A DNA stretch of 64,000 bases, taken from CAZYFH01 sp964646815 (lineage in GTDB: Bacteria > Acidobacteriota > Vicinamibacteria > Vicinamibacterales > UBA8438). The DNA lies in NCBI GenBank assembly GCA_964646815.1, contig CAZYFH010000010.1, positions 36,828 to 100,827 on the forward strand, in the 5' to 3' direction. Below are positions 1 through 8,297 of this stretch, piece by piece. The position numbers and the translations under genes were made by a program. Under the pieces are notes generated by a model. That model made no database searches. It saw only the letters and a program-made list of their open reading frames with translations, and was not told the origin of the DNA. Each line of letters opens with the position of its first letter. Position 1 is the first letter of the stretch.

Positions 1-145
1 GCTGCCGGTCGCTCGCGCCGATTGCCTCGCTGAACGTCACGTCGCGCGGGACGCGGGGTGCGCTACCCGTGCGGGCCGACGGTTGGCACGCGAGGGCCGG
101 GACGCCGAGCAGCAGTGCGGCCATCCAGCGGGTAGGGGTCGTCAA
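1..145 (-). CDS. Lipoprotein, N-terminal part only (runs off the left edge)
   Basis: Reading leftward from TTG at 145, or the in-frame ATG at 124, gives a short lipoprotein signal peptide with a lipobox ending PALAC, then a Ser/Pro/Thr-rich stretch. The frame stays open to the edge (48 codons). It should be lipidated at the cysteine and anchored in a membrane. The serine hydrolase gene on the same strand stops 13 bp before this start, so the two probably form one transcript. Too little is present to name a family. The signal peptide is seen directly; the operon link is inferred. Confidence 0.6.
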   Translation of the reverse strand, partial: MTTPTRWMAALLLGVPALACQPSARTGSAPRVPRDVTFSEAIGASDRQ

Positions 146-158
146 GTAACCTCGCGCG

Positions 159-1484
159 TTAGTGTCGCGGTTCGTATCCCAGAACCATCGGCGGGTTGTG
201 ACGGTGGCTCTCGACGATCGCCTGGGACGCCAGCGTGCCGACGTCACGTAGCACGTTCAGCGAGCTGAAGGGGGTGATCTGCGTCAGGAAGACGGCCAGC
301 ATGTCCTCGACCGGGTCCACCCACGCTAGCGTATTCCACGCGCCCGCCCAGAAGAAGGTGCCGGGTGACAGATGCTCGTTGGCCAGGCCGGGGTCGAGCA
401 GGACGCTGTAGCCGAGCCCAAACCCGTAGCCGGGGCCCCACACGTAGACATCCTTGTCGCCGATGTGGTTGCTGATCATCAGGTTGATGGTGCGTGGGCT
501 CAGGATCCGCACGCCGTTGAGCTCCCCACCGTTCAGCATCATTTGGTGAAAGGTGAAGTAGTCGGCCGCGGTCGAGTTCAATCCTGCCACACCACCGAAA
601 TAGTTCGTCGGCTCGTGGTACTGCGGTGCCCGGAACAGGCTGATCGTGTTGCGAGGTCCGCTTTGGCGATAGACGGCCGCGACCCGGTCGACCTTCGTGC
701 GGGGCACGTTGTAGTGCGTGTCGTCCATGCCAAGCGGGCCGAACAGCCGTTCCTGCAGGAAGTCGCGCACGTTCATTTCGGAGATCTTTTCAACGAGCAT
801 CGCGACGTAGTCGGTCGAGGCGCCGTACTGCCACTCAGCTCCCGGATGAAATGCGAGTGGCACATCCGCTGCCCGGTCGATAGCGTCCCCAAGGGTGTTT
901 GGCCGCTCGGCGCCGCTGGGCGAGGGGGCTCCGTACGTTGGCCTATAGTCCGGTCGAAGACTGAGACTCGACGTGTGAGTCAGCACGTGGCGCACGGTGA
1001 CGGGGCGGGCGGCCGGTTCACGCCGCGCGCGCGTCGGTCCGGCAAGTAGCACCTCTTTGTCGGCGTACTCGGGTAGCCACTTCGCGATCGGGTCGTCGAG
1101 CAGGAAGCGGCCTTCCTCGTACAGCATCATCAGCGCGACGGACACGATCGGTTTGGTCATCGACATGATCGTGAAGAGCGTGTCGGCGGTCATCGCTTGG
1201 CCCGCCTCTTTGTCACGCCAGCCCTGGGCCTCAAGGTGGACCACCTTGCCGTGTCGCGCGATGAGCGTCACGGTACCCGCGAGCTGTTCCGCGTCGATGT
1301 AGCGTTGCATCGCCGTCGTGACCCGTTGGAGCCGTTCCGACGACATGCCGACATCTTCCGGTTGTCCCAGCGGGAGATCGGCCAGGTCGACGCCACCGAG
1401 ACCGGCAGGCGCGATCAGGAGGGCGGCGGCGACGACAACCACCGCGGCGGCGGCCACCACGGCGGGTCGGGTGGATACGGACAT
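159..1484 (-). CDS. Secreted serine hydrolase, class C beta-lactamase / esterase family
   Basis: 441 residues. An Ala/Val-rich signal sequence covers about residues 1-30, so the protein is exported. The catalytic S-x-x-K is SMTK at residues 108-111. The second motif, normally Y-x-N, is Y-G-A at 220-222, and the third motif, normally H/K-x-G, appears as WAGAW near residue 380. This is the beta-lactamase (PF00144) family, which includes esterases, D-aminopeptidases and class C beta-lactamases. The non-canonical second and third motifs argue for an esterase or peptidase over a true beta-lactamase. A purine-rich AGGAGG-type ribosome site lies just upstream of the ATG. The downstream neighbour on the same strand is a lipoprotein. 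The family call is firm; the substrate is unknown. Confidence 0.85.
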   Translation of the reverse strand: MSVSTRPAVVAAAAVVVVAAALLIAPAGLGGVDLADLPLGQPEDVGMSSERLQRVTTAMQRYIDAEQLAGTVTLIARHGKVVHLEAQGWRDKEAGQAMTADTLFTIMSMTKPIVSVALMMLYEEGRFLLDDPIAKWLPEYADKEVLLAGPTRARREPAARPVTVRHVLTHTSSLSLRPDYRPTYGAPSPSGAERPNTLGDAIDRAADVPLAFHPGAEWQYGASTDYVAMLVEKISEMNVRDFLQERLFGPLGMDDTHYNVPRTKVDRVAAVYRQSGPRNTISLFRAPQYHEPTNYFGGVAGLNSTAADYFTFHQMMLNGGELNGVRILSPRTINLMISNHIGDKDVYVWGPGYGFGLGYSVLLDPGLANEHLSPGTFFWAGAWNTLAWVDPVEDMLAVFLTQITPFSSLNVLRDVGTLASQAIVESHRHNPPMVLGYEPRH

Positions 1485-1789
1485 CGGACCTCCTCGTGGG
1501 TAGGCAACTGAGCCCCAGCATTATGGCACTCCACATAGGGAAGGGTGGTTCAGACGATTAGACGGGTTCAAGGATCCCGTGCTCCGGGTTCGTCGGGATG
1601 CGCTCAATCGCCAGAATCGACACACCCGCCTGGGTGGAATGCCTCCCAAAGGGTGATCCTCCACCCGCCTCGAGGCGTCATCGCCTAAGCGGGCGGTGCG
1701 CAGATCCAGGAAACTGTGCTACTCTCCCGCTGGAAATCGAGTTAGAGGCGTGTATCTGCCGCCGAGTGACCGGCGCAAGGAGAGCAAGA
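1485..1789. other. Divergent intergenic region
   Basis: 305 bp between the divergent serine hydrolase and cytochrome genes. I see no gene in it. An open frame runs from 1598 into the cytochrome gene, but its first part does not look like a signal peptide. The ATG at 1790 has a good AAGGAGAG site (1777-1784) and is followed by a clear signal sequence. The region presumably holds promoters in both directions; no obvious consensus -35/-10 pair was found. Confidence 0.5.
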
Positions 1790-3076
1790 ATGAGCACTTT
1801 GTCACGGGTGATGTTGGTCGTCACGGCTATCGCTGTGCTAGGCGGAATGGCACCAGCTGCAGCCGGAGCCGAAGAGGCGCTGACGTACTACAAGGACGTC
1901 GCGCCCATCATTCAAAACAACTGCCAGACGTGTCACCGATCGGCGGGGCTCAACCTCAGCGGTCTGCTGGCGCCGATGTCGTTCATGTCCTACGAAGAGA
2001 CGCGCCCTTGGGCGCGCGCCATCGCCTCGAAGGTGCAGTCACGGGAGATGCCCCCCTGGTTCGCGGACGAGCCAAAGGGAGTCTTCGAGAACGAGCGCGG
2101 CCTGACCGACACGGAGATCTCGACCATCGTCGACTGGGTCGAGGCGGGGGCGCCGGCCGGGGACATGGCCGATGCGCCACCTGCCATTGTCTTCGCGGAA
2201 ACGACGAACGACGGCTGGTCGCATGGCAAGCCGGACTTCGTCGTCAAGATGGTCGAGCCGTACGTCATTTCGGATGATGCCTTCGATATCAATGTCACGT
2301 TCGATGTTCGCATCCCTGAGGAGTTGGTCGCCGAGGACACCTGGATCCGCGGCTGGGAGCTGCGCACCGGCGCGGAGGGCTCTGGCGTGCATCACATGTG
2401 TGCCTTCGTCCGACCCGAAGACGGAAGGGACCTTACCGGAACGGACGAGTCGGCTGTCGCGCTGGGCGGTCTGCTGAGCTGCGTCGCCGAGGGCGGCGAG
2501 TCGGGGATGCTGCAGGACGGCTACGGGCTCCTGCTGGCGAAGGGCTCGGTCCTCAACTTCAACATGCACTACAACAAAGAACCGGGCCCCGGGACGTCGT
2601 TCACGAGCCAGGCCGAGGTCGGGTTCTTCGTCGAGAAGCGGCCGGTGAAGTACAAATACATTGCCGACTCCCTCGGCAACAACGGGTTCGAGATTCCGCC
2701 CAACACCTCGAACTACCGCATCGGCATGGCCCGGACCCTTAAGAAGGACATTCGGGTGCTGAACTACTGGCCGCACGCGCACCTGCGCGCTGTCGCAGCC
2801 AAGTATGTTGCCTTCTATCCGGATGGTACCGAAGAGCTGCTGCTCGACGTCCCGCGGTATGACCAAGGCTGGCAGGTGACGTACAAGTACGCGGAACCGA
2901 AGTTCCTACCGAAGGGGACTCGCATCGAGGCCGAGTTCTGGTACGACAACACAGAGGAGCGGGGCGTGCGCCGGGGCTTCAATGCCGACCTCGCTCCCGG
3001 GTTCGGTGCGCGAACGGTTGACGAGATGTCGCTCGGGTTCATCAGTTACGTGGAACTTGAGAGCGACTCGAACTAG
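1790..3076 (+). CDS. Exported cytochrome c fused to a copper-monooxygenase-like (PHM-type) domain
   Basis: 428 residues from ATG 1790, preceded by AAGGAGAG. A signal peptide (about 1-27) is followed by a small c-type cytochrome domain with one haem site, CQTCH at residues 45-49, and a MPPW motif typical of haem-containing DUF families. The larger C-terminal part has paired histidines (VHHMCAF), an N-M-H-Y-N motif and a P-H-A-H-L-R motif. These resemble the copper sites of ascorbate-dependent type II monooxygenases of the peptidylglycine/dopamine hydroxylase fold. A periplasmic electron carrier feeding a copper oxygenase is an inference; no substrate can be named. A strong terminator follows, so the gene is probably monocistronic. 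Confidence 0.7.
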   Translation: MSTLSRVMLVVTAIAVLGGMAPAAAGAEEALTYYKDVAPIIQNNCQTCHRSAGLNLSGLLAPMSFMSYEETRPWARAIASKVQSREMPPWFADEPKGVFENERGLTDTEISTIVDWVEAGAPAGDMADAPPAIVFAETTNDGWSHGKPDFVVKMVEPYVISDDAFDINVTFDVRIPEELVAEDTWIRGWELRTGAEGSGVHHMCAFVRPEDGRDLTGTDESAVALGGLLSCVAEGGESGMLQDGYGLLLAKGSVLNFNMHYNKEPGPGTSFTSQAEVGFFVEKRPVKYKYIADSLGNNGFEIPPNTSNYRIGMARTLKKDIRVLNYWPHAHLRAVAAKYVAFYPDGTEELLLDVPRYDQGWQVTYKYAEPKFLPKGTRIEAEFWYDNTEERGVRRGFNADLAPGFGARTVDEMSLGFISYVELESDSN

Positions 3077-3108
3077 ACGGAGTCCTTGCATACCGCATCG
3101 GAAATACG

Positions 3109-3150
3109 AGAAGCGCGTCCGCGTGAGCGGGCGCGCTTCTTTGCTTTGTT
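3109..3150 (+). terminator. Intrinsic terminator after the cytochrome gene
   Basis: A 14-bp stem pairs 3109-3122 with 3127-3140, with one G-T pair and otherwise perfect, closing on a GTGA tetraloop. A T-rich tail (TTGCTTTGTT) follows at 3141-3150. It lies 32 bp after the stop codon. This is the clearest simple terminator in the window. Confidence 0.9.
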
Positions 3151-3164
3151 GACTAAGGGGATCT

Positions 3165-4310
3165 ATGCGCGCGTTGAGGTGTAGTGGTGTCGCGTTCGTC
3201 GTCGGGGTCGCGTTGGTGACCCCTGTGGCGGGGCAGGAATCGGCAAGCGGTGACGAGCTGGTGCGCTCGGAGTTCACCATGACCATCACGCAAAGTGTGT
3301 CGCTCGGGTTCATGCCGACACTAGCTGCGGGTGACTCAGCGCATCGGGATCTGTTGAGGGGCAGGGGCCCGGAGGCCAGTGCCCGCGTGGGCGAGATCCA
3401 CGTGTCACCGCGGTTTCGGAGCGGCGGGCTCGCTGTGGATTTGCCTGACCCCCCGGACCCACGCCCGCAGACCTTCGAGCTGTGGCTGGCGCGGTTTGGT
3501 ACCAGCTGGGCGCTCGAAGCGCGCAAGACGTCCGACGATGAGACGACCTCGAATGTCGTCTGGGGCGTCCCGCTGAGGTGGGCGAACGCGGCGGCGTCCC
3601 CGACCTTCACGGCCGCGATCGTGCCGACCGCAGACACGGCCGGCGAATTGACGCTTTCCTGGGGGAACCACCGATGGACGGGGGAGTTCGACTTTGCCGA
3701 AGCGCCTGAAGACGCCGCAGCTGCAGCGGGCGGCAAGAACGCCGGTGGCGGTGCCACGCCGGTGTCTGAATCCGTGCAGGAGTTTGACGCCGACACGAGC
3801 GTTGGCTCCCGAGTAATTACGCTCGCCGAACGGAACGAGACGGCGATCGTCCTTCCCGACGCTGCGTCCTCGCGCGTCGCCGTACTTTACTGGAAGGACC
3901 AGAGCGTCGAACATCCGGATTTTGCCGCGATCGGATCGGTCGCCGACGGCGCGGTGGTCAGGCTGACCGAGGCCGCGGTCCTACGCCTCCGGACCATGCT
4001 TCCGCTGCAGTTTGGGGACGTAAAGGTTGACACAGAGAACCTGGCGCCGGGATTCCCGGGCTCGTATGGGCTTTGGCTGAAGCGCGTGTACACCGGGTGG
4101 CGGCTCGTCTTCAACAACGAGCCGGACTCCTGGGGCACGCAGCACGACCCGGACTTCGACGCCGCCGAGATCGAACTGACGTATTCGGCAGATGGTGAGT
4201 CCTCACGCCCGCTCGGCGTCGCACTTGTCCCAACTGGTGCGCGCACCGGACGGTTGGTCATCCACTGGGGCGCGCACGAGTGGAGCGCTAGCTTCACGAT
4301 CTCGAGCTAA
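3165..4310 (+). CDS. Secreted protein with two DUF2911-like repeats
   Basis: 381 residues with a signal peptide (about 1-24, ending near VAGQE). Two similar halves follow. Each has a segment with a W-x-L core (FELWLARF..SWALEA and YGLWLKR..GWRLVF), a WG step, a strand ending in 'vPT', and a closing W-G-x-H-x-W motif (WGNHRWTG and WGAHEWSA). This order matches the DUF2911 family, normally one domain per protein; the assignment is tentative. A Gly/Ala linker lies between the halves near residue 190. An AAGGGG site precedes the ATG. The RND permease gene starts 64 bp downstream. Function unknown; probably periplasmic. Confidence 0.55.
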   Translation: MRALRCSGVAFVVGVALVTPVAGQESASGDELVRSEFTMTITQSVSLGFMPTLAAGDSAHRDLLRGRGPEASARVGEIHVSPRFRSGGLAVDLPDPPDPRPQTFELWLARFGTSWALEARKTSDDETTSNVVWGVPLRWANAAASPTFTAAIVPTADTAGELTLSWGNHRWTGEFDFAEAPEDAAAAAGGKNAGGGATPVSESVQEFDADTSVGSRVITLAERNETAIVLPDAASSRVAVLYWKDQSVEHPDFAAIGSVADGAVVRLTEAAVLRLRTMLPLQFGDVKVDTENLAPGFPGSYGLWLKRVYTGWRLVFNNEPDSWGTQHDPDFDAAEIELTYSADGESSRPLGVALVPTGARTGRLVIHWGAHEWSASFTISS

Positions 4311-4374
4311 TTGCGGCGCGTTCCATCACTTCACGACGTTCGTCACTCTTCTCGACGGCGCATAGGCAACAAGC

Positions 4375-7300
4375 ATGAACCGCATGATCGACTGGTTTGC
4401 GCGCAACAGCGTTGCCGCGAACCTCACGATGGTGTTCATCGTCGTGAGCGGGATCATTGCCGCGTTTAGCGTCAACGAAGAGACCTTCCCCGAGATCGAG
4501 CTCGATCGGATCAGCGTCGACGTGCCGTATCTCGGCGCGGCGCCGGAGGAGGTCGAGGACGCGGTCAATATCCGCATCGAAGAGGCCATTCAGGGCATCG
4601 ACGGCATCAAGCAGATCCAATCGACGGCCTCCGAAGGCACGGGTTCGGTCATGGTCGAGCTGGAACTTGGCGCCGACGCCCGCAAGGTGGTCGACGATAT
4701 CAAGAGCAACGTCGACGCGATTACTACATTCCCGATCGAAACCGAAAAGCCGATTATTCGCGAGCTGACGAATCGCAATCAGGTCACCGACATCGCAGTC
4801 TCGGGCGACGTCGACCCGTTCACGCTCAAGGCCGTGGCCGAGCGTGTCCGCGACGAACTGACCGCCCTTCCGGCGATTACCCAGGTTGACGTCGTGAGCG
4901 CGCCGCCCTACGAGATCTCGATCGAAGTGTCCGAGGTCGCCTTGCGCCGCCATGCCCTGACGTTCGACCAAGTGGCGGACGCCGTCCGACGGTCGTCACT
5001 CGATTTGCCGGGCGGGTCCGTCCGGACCGCGCGCGGCGAAATTCTGCTGCGCACGATTGGTCAGGCCTACCGGGGCGAGGAATACGAACGCCTAGTGATC
5101 TGGACCCGCCCGGACGGCAGTCGCTTGCATCTGGGCGACGTGGCAACGGTGGTCGATGGGTTCGCGGAAACCGACCAGCAGGCGCGATTCGACGCCAAGC
5201 CGACCATGATGGTGTCGGTCTTTCGGACGGGTGACCAAAGCGCGCTGGGGATCGCCGCGCGCGTGCGCGAGTACGTCGTGGAAGCGGAAGGGCGGATGCC
5301 AGCCGGGATCACGCTCTCCGTCTGGCAGGACGAGGCGGAGCGACTCGGGGCCCAGCTGACGCTCATGCTGCGCAACGGCGTCACCGGTTTTGTCCTGGTG
5401 TTCATCGTACTTACCCTGTTCCTTGAGCTTCGCCTCGCGTTGTGGGTCAGCCTCGGCATTCCGATCTCGTTTCTCGGAGCGCTCGCGTTGGTGCCCGGAC
5501 TGGATGTAACGATCAACATCATGTCGCTCTTCGGCTTCATCTTGGTGCTTGGCATCGTGGTCGACGACGCCATCATCGTTGGAGAGAACATCTTCCGGCA
5601 TCAGGAGGAACACGGCGAGGGCCTCCGCGGGTCGATCGAGGGCGCTCAGGAGATTGCGAAACCAGTTGTCTTCGCTGTCTTGACCACCGTCGCGGCGTTC
5701 CTGCCATTGATGTTCGTGCCGGGCATGATGGGCAAGATCTTCCGGATCATCCCGCTCATTGTGATCCCGTGTCTGCTGTTTTCCCTCGTGGAGTCGCTCA
5801 ACATCCTGCCGGCGCACTTGTCCCACGTGCCGAAGCGCGGGAAGCCGGGTTGGTGGCGGCGGTTCCAGGGGTTGTTCGCCAACGGTCTGAAACGTTTTAT
5901 CCAGCGCGCCTATCGTCCGTTCCTTGATCTGGCCCTTCGGTGGCGGTATGTGACTGCCTCGGTCGGCGTCGCAGCCATGATCGTCACGCTTGGCATGGTG
6001 CTGTCGGGCCGGCCGACGTTTCATTTCTTTCCGTCGATTGAGGCGGACTTTATGGCTGCGTCGGTGACGATGCCGCAGGGGACACCCGTGGACGCGACAT
6101 CGGCCGCCGTGGGAAGGCTCGAAACGGGGGTGGCGCGCCTCCGGCAGGCGCTGCGTGAGGAAACGGGCCAGGACTACTTTCGCCACGTGTCGGCCTCTGT
6201 GGGTGACCAGCCGATGGCTGCGCGTGGACAGGGCCCGATGCGCGGCTTGGTCAACACCGCCGCCTCACACGTGGGCGAGGTGACGGTGGAGCTCGCGCCG
6301 GCGGAAACACGCATCTACACCAGCGATGAGATCGGGAACATGTGGCGCGAGGTCGTTGGGCCGATCGCCGAAGCGGTAGACGTCGACTTCAACATGTCTG
6401 TGATGTCGCCCGGCGACGATGTCGACGTGCAGTTGGCCGGACCAGACCTCGACGTGCTCAGGGCGGCTGCGACGGAGGTCAAGGCTCGGCTCACGGAGTA
6501 CGCGGGTGTCTATGAAGTCTCGGATTCGTTTCGTGCCGGTAAGGAGGAGATAAAACTCGGGATCAAGCCCGCCGCCGAGACGCTCGGGCTAACGTTGCAG
6601 CATCTTGGCCGGCAGGTGCGGCAGGCGTTCTACGGCGAGGAGGCGCAGCGGATCCAACGCGGCCGGGACGACATTCGGGTCATGGTCCGTTACCCGCGGG
6701 ACGACCGGCGGTCGCTTGGTGACCTCGAGAACATGCGGATCCGGACGCCGGAGGGTGGTGAGGTGCCATTCTCGCAGGTGGCAGTGGTCGAATCGGGCCG
6801 CGGCTTCGCGTCAATCAGACGGGTCGATCGCAATCGTGCAGTCAACGTGACGGCTGCCGTCGACTCGTCCATTACGACTGGCGGACAGGTCATCGCCGAT
6901 CTGGAGGCGCGCATCCTCCCCGAGGTGCTGGTACGGCATCCTGGCGTGTTTTACACGTTGGAGGGGGCGCAGGCAGAGATGACCGATGCGATCGGCGGCC
7001 TGCAACGTGGCTTCGTGCTAGCGCTGCTGATGATCTTCGCGCTGCTCGCCGTGCCGCTCCGGTCGTACCTGCAACCGCTCATCATCATGAGCGCGATTCC
7101 GTTCGGCGTGGTAGGCGCTGTCTGGGGACACCTAGTCATGGGTCTCGACGTGACGATGATGTCGATGTTCGGGCTCGTCGCGCTGACGGGCGTCGTCGTC
7201 AACGACAGCCTCATCATGGTTGACTTCATCAACCGCAAGCGAGGCCTCCACGCGGACATCGGCGTCGCCGTGCGCGAAGCGGGGATCAATCGCTTTCGGC

Positions 7301-7587
7301 CCATTCTGTTGACCTCGCTCACGACGTTCTTCGGCTTGGTGCCGCTGATGCTCGAACGCAGCTTCGACGCGTCGTTCACGAAGCCGATGGCGGTTTCGCT
7401 GGCGTTCGGCGTCCTCTTCGCGACCTTCATCACGCTGATCCTGGTCCCGACCGCGTATATGGTGTTGGATGACGTCAAGGGGACGGCGCGGGTCCTATTC
7501 GGTCTGGGGAGCGGCGCCTCGATGACGCCGCCCAGTGGCAGCGCACCGGCCGAGGAAATTGGTACGGGCCGGAGTGCAGAAGCCTAG
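4375..7587 (+). CDS. RND-family efflux permease (HAE1/AcrB-like)
   Basis: 1070 residues, typical of inner-membrane RND pumps that use proton influx to export compounds across the envelope. The N-terminal IDWFARNSVAANL helix, large periplasmic loops and two sets of hydrophobic helices are visible. The proton-relay Asp pair of TM4 is present at residues 397-398 in GIVVDDAIIVGEN. The second half repeats the pattern (ALTGVVVNDSLIMVDFIN). No membrane-fusion (HlyD-type) partner or TolC-like channel is adjacent; upstream is a DUF2911-like protein and downstream a DinB protein. The partner genes may lie elsewhere, or the pump may act as a stand-alone permease. Substrate unknown. Confidence 0.93.
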   Translation: MNRMIDWFARNSVAANLTMVFIVVSGIIAAFSVNEETFPEIELDRISVDVPYLGAAPEEVEDAVNIRIEEAIQGIDGIKQIQSTASEGTGSVMVELELGADARKVVDDIKSNVDAITTFPIETEKPIIRELTNRNQVTDIAVSGDVDPFTLKAVAERVRDELTALPAITQVDVVSAPPYEISIEVSEVALRRHALTFDQVADAVRRSSLDLPGGSVRTARGEILLRTIGQAYRGEEYERLVIWTRPDGSRLHLGDVATVVDGFAETDQQARFDAKPTMMVSVFRTGDQSALGIAARVREYVVEAEGRMPAGITLSVWQDEAERLGAQLTLMLRNGVTGFVLVFIVLTLFLELRLALWVSLGIPISFLGALALVPGLDVTINIMSLFGFILVLGIVVDDAIIVGENIFRHQEEHGEGLRGSIEGAQEIAKPVVFAVLTTVAAFLPLMFVPGMMGKIFRIIPLIVIPCLLFSLVESLNILPAHLSHVPKRGKPGWWRRFQGLFANGLKRFIQRAYRPFLDLALRWRYVTASVGVAAMIVTLGMVLSGRPTFHFFPSIEADFMAASVTMPQGTPVDATSAAVGRLETGVARLRQALREETGQDYFRHVSASVGDQPMAARGQGPMRGLVNTAASHVGEVTVELAPAETRIYTSDEIGNMWREVVGPIAEAVDVDFNMSVMSPGDDVDVQLAGPDLDVLRAAATEVKARLTEYAGVYEVSDSFRAGKEEIKLGIKPAAETLGLTLQHLGRQVRQAFYGEEAQRIQRGRDDIRVMVRYPRDDRRSLGDLENMRIRTPEGGEVPFSQVAVVESGRGFASIRRVDRNRAVNVTAAVDSSITTGGQVIADLEARILPEVLVRHPGVFYTLEGAQAEMTDAIGGLQRGFVLALLMIFALLAVPLRSYLQPLIIMSAIPFGVVGAVWGHLVMGLDVTMMSMFGLVALTGVVVNDSLIMVDFINRKRGLHADIGVAVREAGINRFRPILLTSLTTFFGLVPLMLERSFDASFTKPMAVSLAFGVLFATFITLILVPTAYMVLDDVKGTARVLFGLGSGASMTPPSGSAPAEEIGTGRSAEA

Positions 7588-7629
7588 AACAATCGACCAC
7601 GAACTCGTGGAATCACACTGGAGGGAGAC

Positions 7630-8205
7630 ATGTTTAGACATACCCGGCATTCGATAGTTGCAGTTGCCTTGCTGATCGCCGCATTCGGTTCACTCGGCAT
7701 GGTTGGTTCAGCGATGGCACAAGGTGCGGCGGCGGATCTCCGCGCCCAATATGTCACCGACCTCGAGACGATGGAATCGAAGTTCAATGCGCTCGCGGGC
7801 GCCATGGACGCGGATATGTACGGATGGCGACCGATGGATGGCGTCCGGTCGGTGAGCGAGGTCTTTATGTTGATCGTCGCCGAGAACTACCTCGTCCCGT
7901 CGACGTGGGGTGCGGCCCCGCCGGCCGGCATGACCGTTAGCCCGGCGATGTTTGGCGAACTGGCCGGTGTCACCGACAAGGCGAGTGTGGTGGAGCAGCT
8001 CGCCGCTTCGTACACGTACGCCCTCGGAGCGGTCGCCGACATCGCCGATGACCAGATGTACCAGTCGATTCAGATGTTCGGTCAGGAGTCGACGGTACAG
8101 GGAGGGCTGTTCCTGATTGTGGGGGACATGCACGAACACCTGGGGCAGGCGATCGCGTACGCCCGCATGAACGAGGTGGTTCCGCCGTGGTCGGCGGGAC
8201 AATGA
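7630..8205 (+). CDS. Exported DinB-family protein
   Basis: 191 residues with a signal peptide ending near AMAQG (about residue 32) and a strong GGAGGGAGA ribosome site. The remainder matches the DinB/DUF664 four-helix fold: LETMESKFNALAGAM, the YGWRP..VRSVSEVFMLIVAENY segment, and a C-terminal DMHEHLGQAIAYARMN helix with the usual metal-binding His region. The first-helix histidine often seen in 'H-x-x-x-x-N-Y' is replaced here (VFMLIVAENY). DinB proteins are metal-dependent thiol transferases or of unknown role; exported versions are frequent in Acidobacteriota (recalled, not checked). The gene is 42 bp downstream of the RND pump and may be co-transcribed with it. Confidence 0.8.
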   Translation: MFRHTRHSIVAVALLIAAFGSLGMVGSAMAQGAAADLRAQYVTDLETMESKFNALAGAMDADMYGWRPMDGVRSVSEVFMLIVAENYLVPSTWGAAPPAGMTVSPAMFGELAGVTDKASVVEQLAASYTYALGAVADIADDQMYQSIQMFGQESTVQGGLFLIVGDMHEHLGQAIAYARMNEVVPPWSAGQ

Positions 8206-8297
8206 CCCATCGAGAAACATCGTAACGACTCGACATCGGCGGCGATCGTTGGAGCGGCGCAGTCGAATGTCGTGATCGCGGAGAGGTGCGTGGCGTG

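Noticed and set aside
5092..6186. A 364-codon reverse-strand frame
   Set aside because: Antisense to the RND permease; composition rich in Arg, His and Asp with no motif.
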